7,863 nucleotides of DNA. It comes from Cognatazoarcus sp050305135. GTDB lineage: Bacteria; Pseudomonadota; Gammaproteobacteria; Burkholderiales; Rhodocyclaceae. Of the stretch, positions 4,254-7,863 are shown one piece after another. Below the pieces are notes generated by a model that saw only the letters and a list, made by a program, of their open reading frames with translations, did no database searches and was not told the DNA's origin. The DNA is taken from positions 1-7,863 of the forward strand of contig JBNLET010000162.1 of NCBI GenBank assembly GCA_050305135.1, written 5' to 3'. A program made the translations under genes and the position numbers. Every line of letters begins with the position of its first letter. Position 1 is the first letter of the stretch.

Positions 4254-7118
4254 ATGAGCGCCAGCGTCCACAAGCACACCTCCATCCAGGCCGACGCCTC
4301 CACCCTCGAAGCGCAGGAGATTTCCGGCGAAGTTCTCATCGAGAAGTACGCCAAGGGTAGCGAACAGAGCATCGCCGAAGTTCGCCTGCGGGTGGCCCGG
4401 GCGCTGGCCTCGGTCGAGGACGAGGACAAGCGTGCGCAGTGGGAGGCGAGCTTCCTGGAAGCGCAGGAGCACGGCTTCGTGCCGGCCGGGCGCATCAACT
4501 CCGCCGCCGGCACCAAGCTGCAGGCCACGCTGATCAACTGCTTCGTGCAGCCGGTGGGCGATTCGGTGACCGAATCGATCGACGGCCGGCCCGGCATCTA
4601 CACCGCGCTGGCCCAGGCCGCCGAGACGATGCGCCGCGGCGGCGGCGTCGGCTACGACTTCTCCAGCATCCGGCCGAAGGGCGCGGTCGTGCGGGGCACC
4701 CAGTCCAACGCCTCCGGCCCGGTCTCCTACATGCGGGTGTTCGACCGCTCCTGCGAGACGGTCGAATCGGCCGGCGCCCGTCGCGGCGCGCAGATGGGCG
4801 TGCTGCGCTGCGACCACCCGGACATCGAGGAATTCATCCACGCCAAGGACGAGGGCGACCTCTCCAACTTCAACATCTCGATCGGCGTCACCGACGAATT
4901 CATGCAGGCCGTCGAGGCCGACGGCGACGTCGAGCTGGTGCACAAGGCCGAGCCCACCGACGAGGTCAAGGAAGCCGGCGCCTACCCGCGCGAAGACGGC
5001 CTGTGGGTGTATCGCAAGGTGCGCGCCCACGAGCTGTGGGAGCAGGTGATGAAATCCACCTACGACCACGCCGAACCGGGCATCCTGTTCCTCGACCGCA
5101 TCAACCGCGACAACAACCTCTACTACTGCGAGACCATCGAGGCCACCAACCCCTGCGCCGAGCAGCCGCTGCCGCCGTTCGGCTGCTGCTGCCTGGGCTC
5201 GATCAACCTGACGCCCTTCGTCAAGGCGCCGTTCACCAAGCAGGCCGAGTTCGACTTCAAGGGCTTCGCGAACAACGTCGCCACCTCGGTGCGGATGCTC
5301 GACAACGTGCTCGACGCCACCCACTGGCCGCTGTCGCAGCAGCGGGAAGAAGCCGCCTCGAAGCGCCGCGTCGGCCTAGGCTTCACCGGCCTCGGCAACG
5401 CGCTGACGATGCTGCGCCTGCGCTACGACAGCGACGAGGCGCTGGCGATGGCGACCCGCATCTCCGAGTTCATGCGCGACCAGGCCTACCTCGCCTCGGT
5501 CGAGCTGGCCAAGGAGCGCGGCGCCTTCCCGCTCTTCAACGCCGACATGTATCTCGCCGGCGGCAACTTCGCCTCGCGCCTGCCGGCCGCGGTCAAGGAC
5601 GAGATCCGCAAGCACGGCATCCGCAACTCGCACCTGCTGTCGATCGCGCCCACCGGCACCATCTCGCTGGCCTTCGCCGACAACGCCTCGAACGGCATCG
5701 AGCCGCCGTTCTCCTACACCTACACCCGCCGCAAGCGGATGGCCGACGGCACCTTCAAGGAATACGCGGTCGAGGACTACGCGTGGCGCCTGTACCGCCA
5801 CGGCGGCGGCGACGTCAATGACCTGCCCGACTACTTCGTCACCGCGCTCGAGATCTCGGCCCAGGCCCACAAGAACATGGTGGCGGCCGTCGCGCCCTAC
5901 ATCGACACCTCGATCTCGAAGACCGTCAACGTGCCCGAGGACTACCCGTACAAGGACTTCGAGGATCTCTACCTGACCGCCTGGAAGGCCGGCCTGAAGG
6001 GCCTCGCCACCTACCGGCCGAACTCGGTGCTGGGCTCGGTGCTGTCGGTGACGCCGGCCGACAAGAAGGAGCCGCACGACGTCGAGCTCGACGCCAACAA
6101 GCGCCTGTCGATCAAGAGCCTGCCGGCCCCGGTGCTGTCCAGCCTGCGCTGGCCCGGCCGCCCGGACCTGTCCGACGGCAACATGGCCTGGACCTACATG
6201 CTGGCCACCCCGGCCGGCGAGTTCGCGCTGTTCGTCGGCCAGATGGAAAACGTCGAGGGCGCCGGCGACTTCCCGTTCGAGGTGTGGGTGAACGGCGCCG
6301 ACCAGCCGCGCGGCCTCGGCGCGGTGGCCAAGACCCTGTCGATGGACATGCGCGCCAACGACCCGGCCTGGCTCAAGCTCAAGCTCGACACGCTGGCCCG
6401 CACCGTCGGCGAGAAGTCCTTCGAGATGCGCCTGCCGCCGCACGGCGAGAAGAAGCTCGTGCCCGGCGTGGTCTCCGGCTTCGCCCAGGTGGTGCGCTAC
6501 CGCTGCGAAAAGCTGAACGCGCTCGAGCGCGAAGGCGAGACGCCGGTGATCGACACGATGTTCACGCGCGACGAACCGAAGACCGGCACCGACGGCACGC
6601 TGTCCTGGACCGTCGACATCAGCAACCCGGCCACCGGCGAGGAATTCGTGCTGGGCCTGAAGGAGATCACGCTGCCCGACGGCGTCACCCGCCCCTACTC
6701 GGTCTGGCTGTCCGGCAACTACCCGCGCGCGCTCGACGGCCTGACCCGCATCCTGTCGCTCGACATGCGGGTCATGGACCCGGCCTGGATCGGCATGAAG
6801 CTGCGCAAGCTCCTAAACTACCCGGAACCGCTGGGCGACTTCATGGCCTTCGTGCCCGGCAGCCGCAAGCAGCAGAACTGGCCCTCGACGGTCGCCTACA
6901 TGGCACAGCTCATCATCCACCGCTACGCGATGCTCGGCGTGCTCGACGAGAAGGGCTACCCGGTGCGCGAGATGGGCATCCTGGAAGTACCGCGCGACGC
7001 CAGCGAGCCCAAGCTGATGCAGGGCGGGCTGTGCAACGAGTGCGGCAACCACTCCGTGATCCGCAAGGACGGGTGCGATTTCTGCACCGCTTGCGGGGCG
7101 GTGGGGACTTGCGGCTGA
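4254..7118 (+). CDS. nrdJ: Adenosylcobalamin-dependent (class II) ribonucleotide reductase
   Basis: This 954-aa protein reduces ribonucleotides to deoxyribonucleotides using a thiyl radical generated from adenosylcobalamin, independently of oxygen, so it needs no NrdB partner. The active-site block NPCAEQ gives N299, C301 (thiyl radical) and E303. C96 in TLINCFVQP and one of C311-C313 in FGCCCLGSINL should be the redox pair, and PTGTISLAFADNASNGIEPP is a conserved class II stretch. No N-terminal ATP-cone is apparent. After the catalytic barrel come two tandem related modules (about 656-755 and 796-896), then a cysteine-rich tail with C927, C930, C941, C944, C947 and C953, the usual C-terminal redox/zinc-ribbon tail. 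The ATG at 4254 is the first start after an in-frame TAA at 4191. GGGAG at 4237-4241 lies rather far upstream (12 nt). Putative NrdR boxes lie about 120-165 bp upstream. It is transcribed alone and ends in a strong terminator. I see no cobalamin riboswitch in front. Confidence 0.96.
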   Translation: MSASVHKHTSIQADASTLEAQEISGEVLIEKYAKGSEQSIAEVRLRVARALASVEDEDKRAQWEASFLEAQEHGFVPAGRINSAAGTKLQATLINCFVQPVGDSVTESIDGRPGIYTALAQAAETMRRGGGVGYDFSSIRPKGAVVRGTQSNASGPVSYMRVFDRSCETVESAGARRGAQMGVLRCDHPDIEEFIHAKDEGDLSNFNISIGVTDEFMQAVEADGDVELVHKAEPTDEVKEAGAYPREDGLWVYRKVRAHELWEQVMKSTYDHAEPGILFLDRINRDNNLYYCETIEATNPCAEQPLPPFGCCCLGSINLTPFVKAPFTKQAEFDFKGFANNVATSVRMLDNVLDATHWPLSQQREEAASKRRVGLGFTGLGNALTMLRLRYDSDEALAMATRISEFMRDQAYLASVELAKERGAFPLFNADMYLAGGNFASRLPAAVKDEIRKHGIRNSHLLSIAPTGTISLAFADNASNGIEPPFSYTYTRRKRMADGTFKEYAVEDYAWRLYRHGGGDVNDLPDYFVTALEISAQAHKNMVAAVAPYIDTSISKTVNVPEDYPYKDFEDLYLTAWKAGLKGLATYRPNSVLGSVLSVTPADKKEPHDVELDANKRLSIKSLPAPVLSSLRWPGRPDLSDGNMAWTYMLATPAGEFALFVGQMENVEGAGDFPFEVWVNGADQPRGLGAVAKTLSMDMRANDPAWLKLKLDTLARTVGEKSFEMRLPPHGEKKLVPGVVSGFAQVVRYRCEKLNALEREGETPVIDTMFTRDEPKTGTDGTLSWTVDISNPATGEEFVLGLKEITLPDGVTRPYSVWLSGNYPRALDGLTRILSLDMRVMDPAWIGMKLRKLLNYPEPLGDFMAFVPGSRKQQNWPSTVAYMAQLIIHRYAMLGVLDEKGYPVREMGILEVPRDASEPKLMQGGLCNECGNHSVIRKDGCDFCTACGAVGTCG

Positions 7119-7148
7119 GCCGTTCCCACAGAACCACCTGAACGGTAG

Positions 7149-7190
7149 ACAGAAAGGCCCGCAAATTCGCGGGCCTTTCTGTTTCTGTTT
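7149..7190 (+). terminator. Intrinsic terminator of nrdJ
   Basis: A perfect 14-bp inverted repeat (7149-7162 against 7169-7182, centred on AGGCCCGC/GCGGGCCT) with a 6-nt loop is followed by a T-rich tail at 7182-7190. It lies about 30 bp after the nrdJ stop. Read from the other side, the stem is followed by TCTACC, so it may also weakly stop transcription arriving from intI. Confidence 0.88.
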
Positions 7191-7239
7191 CTCGCGCCGC
7201 GCTCAGGCCCTTCGCCACAGGCTCCGGGCGCTCGTCACT

Positions 7240-7258
7240 TGCGAAGCAGTGCTTCGCA
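7240..7258. repeat. Palindrome just beyond the intI stop
   Basis: TGCGAAGCA (7240-7248) and TGCTTCGCA (7250-7258) are exact complements around one central base. It lies two bases past the intI stop codon in the direction of intI transcription. There is no T tract on either side, so it is not a standard intrinsic terminator. Confidence 0.65.
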
Positions 7259-7289
7259 TTTCACCGCCGGACTGCGTCCAGCGGTGAAA
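7259..7289. repeat. Imperfect inverted repeat covering the intI stop codon
   Basis: TTTCACCGC (7259-7267) and GCGGTGAAA (7281-7289) are exact 9-bp complements. After one mismatch the pairing resumes with GGAC/GTCC (7269-7272 with 7276-7279) around a TGC loop, giving 13 pairs in 31 bases. It includes the last eight codons and the stop of intI and abuts the palindrome at 7240-7258. Its role is unknown. Confidence 0.6.
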
Positions 7290-7863
7290 CCACTCCTCGC
7301 CCACCGCGGTTCAGGACGTGGGTGTAGATCATGGTGGTGGAAAGGTCGGAATGGCCGAGCAATTCCTGCACCGTCCGAATGTCATAGCCGGATTCCAGCA
7401 TGTGAGTTGCGAAGGAGTGGCGCAAAGTGTGCGGCGTGGCGGGTTTGGCTATGCCTGCGTCGCGCAATGCCTGCCGAATCGCACGCTGGACAGATTGGTC
7501 CGAGACATGATGCCGCCGTACGATGCCAGAACGTGGATCGGTGCTCGGCTCCGCCGCAGGGAATACGTACTGCCAGGCCCACTCCCTGGGCGCGCTGGGG
7601 TATTTGCGGTCCAGCGCGTGCGGCAGGTAGACAGTTCCGCCGCCCTTCGCGAGATCCTGTTGGTGCAATGCCCTGACCCGTTCCAGATGCTGGCGCAATG
7701 GATCTTGTGCGCTGACCGGCAACACCGTCACCCTGTCCTTGGCGCCCTTGCCGTCCCGCACGATCAACTCGCCGCGCGAGAAGTCCAGGTCTTTTACGCG
7801 CAGGCGCAGGCATTCCATCAGGCGCAGGCCTGCTCCGTAAAGGAGCTCGGCGATCAGTCCGTG
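7261..7863 (-). CDS. intI: Integron integrase IntI, C-terminal part (5' end beyond window)
   Basis: The minus-strand frame is open from the window edge to a TGA at 7263-7261 and gives 200 residues of a tyrosine recombinase. Counting from the edge, the catalytic residues are R14 (GAGLRLMECL), K39 (GKGAKDR), H145 and R148 (PHTLRHSFATH), H171 (LLGHSDLSTT) and the nucleophile Y180 (MIYTHVL). The insert that separates IntI from XerC/D is present at about 78-102 (YLPHALDRKYPSAPREWAW), followed by the typical STDPRSGIVRRHH, and the protein ends SPLDAVRR like other IntI proteins. IntI proteins are about 320-340 aa, so roughly the N-terminal 40% is missing. The ATG at 7818 is internal, not the start. 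The enzyme recombines attC sites of gene cassettes with attI, which normally adjoins the 5' end of intI and so should lie right of the window. The gene converges on nrdJ with a 142-bp gap. No stop or frameshift is seen in this part. Confidence 0.93.
   Translation of the reverse strand, partial: HGLIAELLYGAGLRLMECLRLRVKDLDFSRGELIVRDGKGAKDRVTVLPVSAQDPLRQHLERVRALHQQDLAKGGGTVYLPHALDRKYPSAPREWAWQYVFPAAEPSTDPRSGIVRRHHVSDQSVQRAIRQALRDAGIAKPATPHTLRHSFATHMLESGYDIRTVQELLGHSDLSTTMIYTHVLNRGGRGVVSPLDAVRR

Noticed and set aside
4098..5324. A 408-aa minus-strand open frame opposite the start of nrdJ
   Set aside because: Repetitive Val/Gly/Leu/His-rich composition typical of antisense reading of a GC-rich gene. 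The plus strand carries NrdJ motifs over the same span.
7191..7290. attC or attI site at the 3' end of intI
   Set aside because: The region has hairpins, but I find no GTTRRRY/RYYYAAC core pair, and attI normally lies at the other end of intI.

Overview
The window is GC-rich chromosomal DNA with long ORFs, Shine-Dalgarno starts and protein families (NarL/UvrY-type regulators, a GAF-PAS-GGDEF-EAL protein, a class II ribonucleotide reductase, an IntI-type integrase) that together suggest a beta- or gammaproteobacterium, probably environmental. The genus cannot be fixed from the sequence alone.

Left part (1-3668), signalling genes on the + strand. The window opens in the C-terminal LuxR-type helix-turn-helix of a response regulator (1-195), closed by a hairpin that overlaps its stop codon. 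Next come a receiver-only response regulator with no DNA-binding domain (413-874), a 94-aa Ala-rich protein with one hydrophobic stretch (953-1237), and a 787-aa GAF-PAS-GGDEF-EAL protein (1305-3668). In the last protein the diguanylate cyclase half has lost key residues while the EAL half looks intact, so it is best read as a c-di-GMP phosphodiesterase. The 413, 953 and 1305 genes are close together (67-78 bp gaps), each with its own ribosome binding site, and may be one transcription unit. No histidine kinase is in view.

Middle (3669-4253), a 585-bp gap without a convincing gene. It begins as very GC-rich DNA with strong hairpins and changes abruptly near 4035 to AT-rich DNA. The AT-rich part looks like the control region of the next gene. 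It holds a good match to the NrdR box and, exactly 32 bp downstream, a second box conserved mainly in its left half. This is the tandem spacing known for NrdR repressor sites upstream of ribonucleotide reductase genes.

Right part (4254-7863). nrdJ (4254-7118) encodes a 954-aa adenosylcobalamin-dependent ribonucleotide reductase that ends in a cysteine-rich tail and carries two tandem copies of a roughly 100-residue module. A strong intrinsic terminator follows. Converging on it from the right is the C-terminal 200 residues of an integron integrase (intI, - strand, stop at 7261), with all catalytic residues of a tyrosine recombinase and the IntI-specific insert. Its N-terminus, attI site and any cassette array should lie beyond the right edge. 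Two perfect inverted repeats stand back to back at the 3' end of intI.

The likely story is a c-di-GMP/two-component signalling cluster next to a housekeeping B12-dependent nrdJ gene, with a chromosomal integron anchored just downstream of nrdJ. The window probably shows the fixed edge of that integron, not its variable part.
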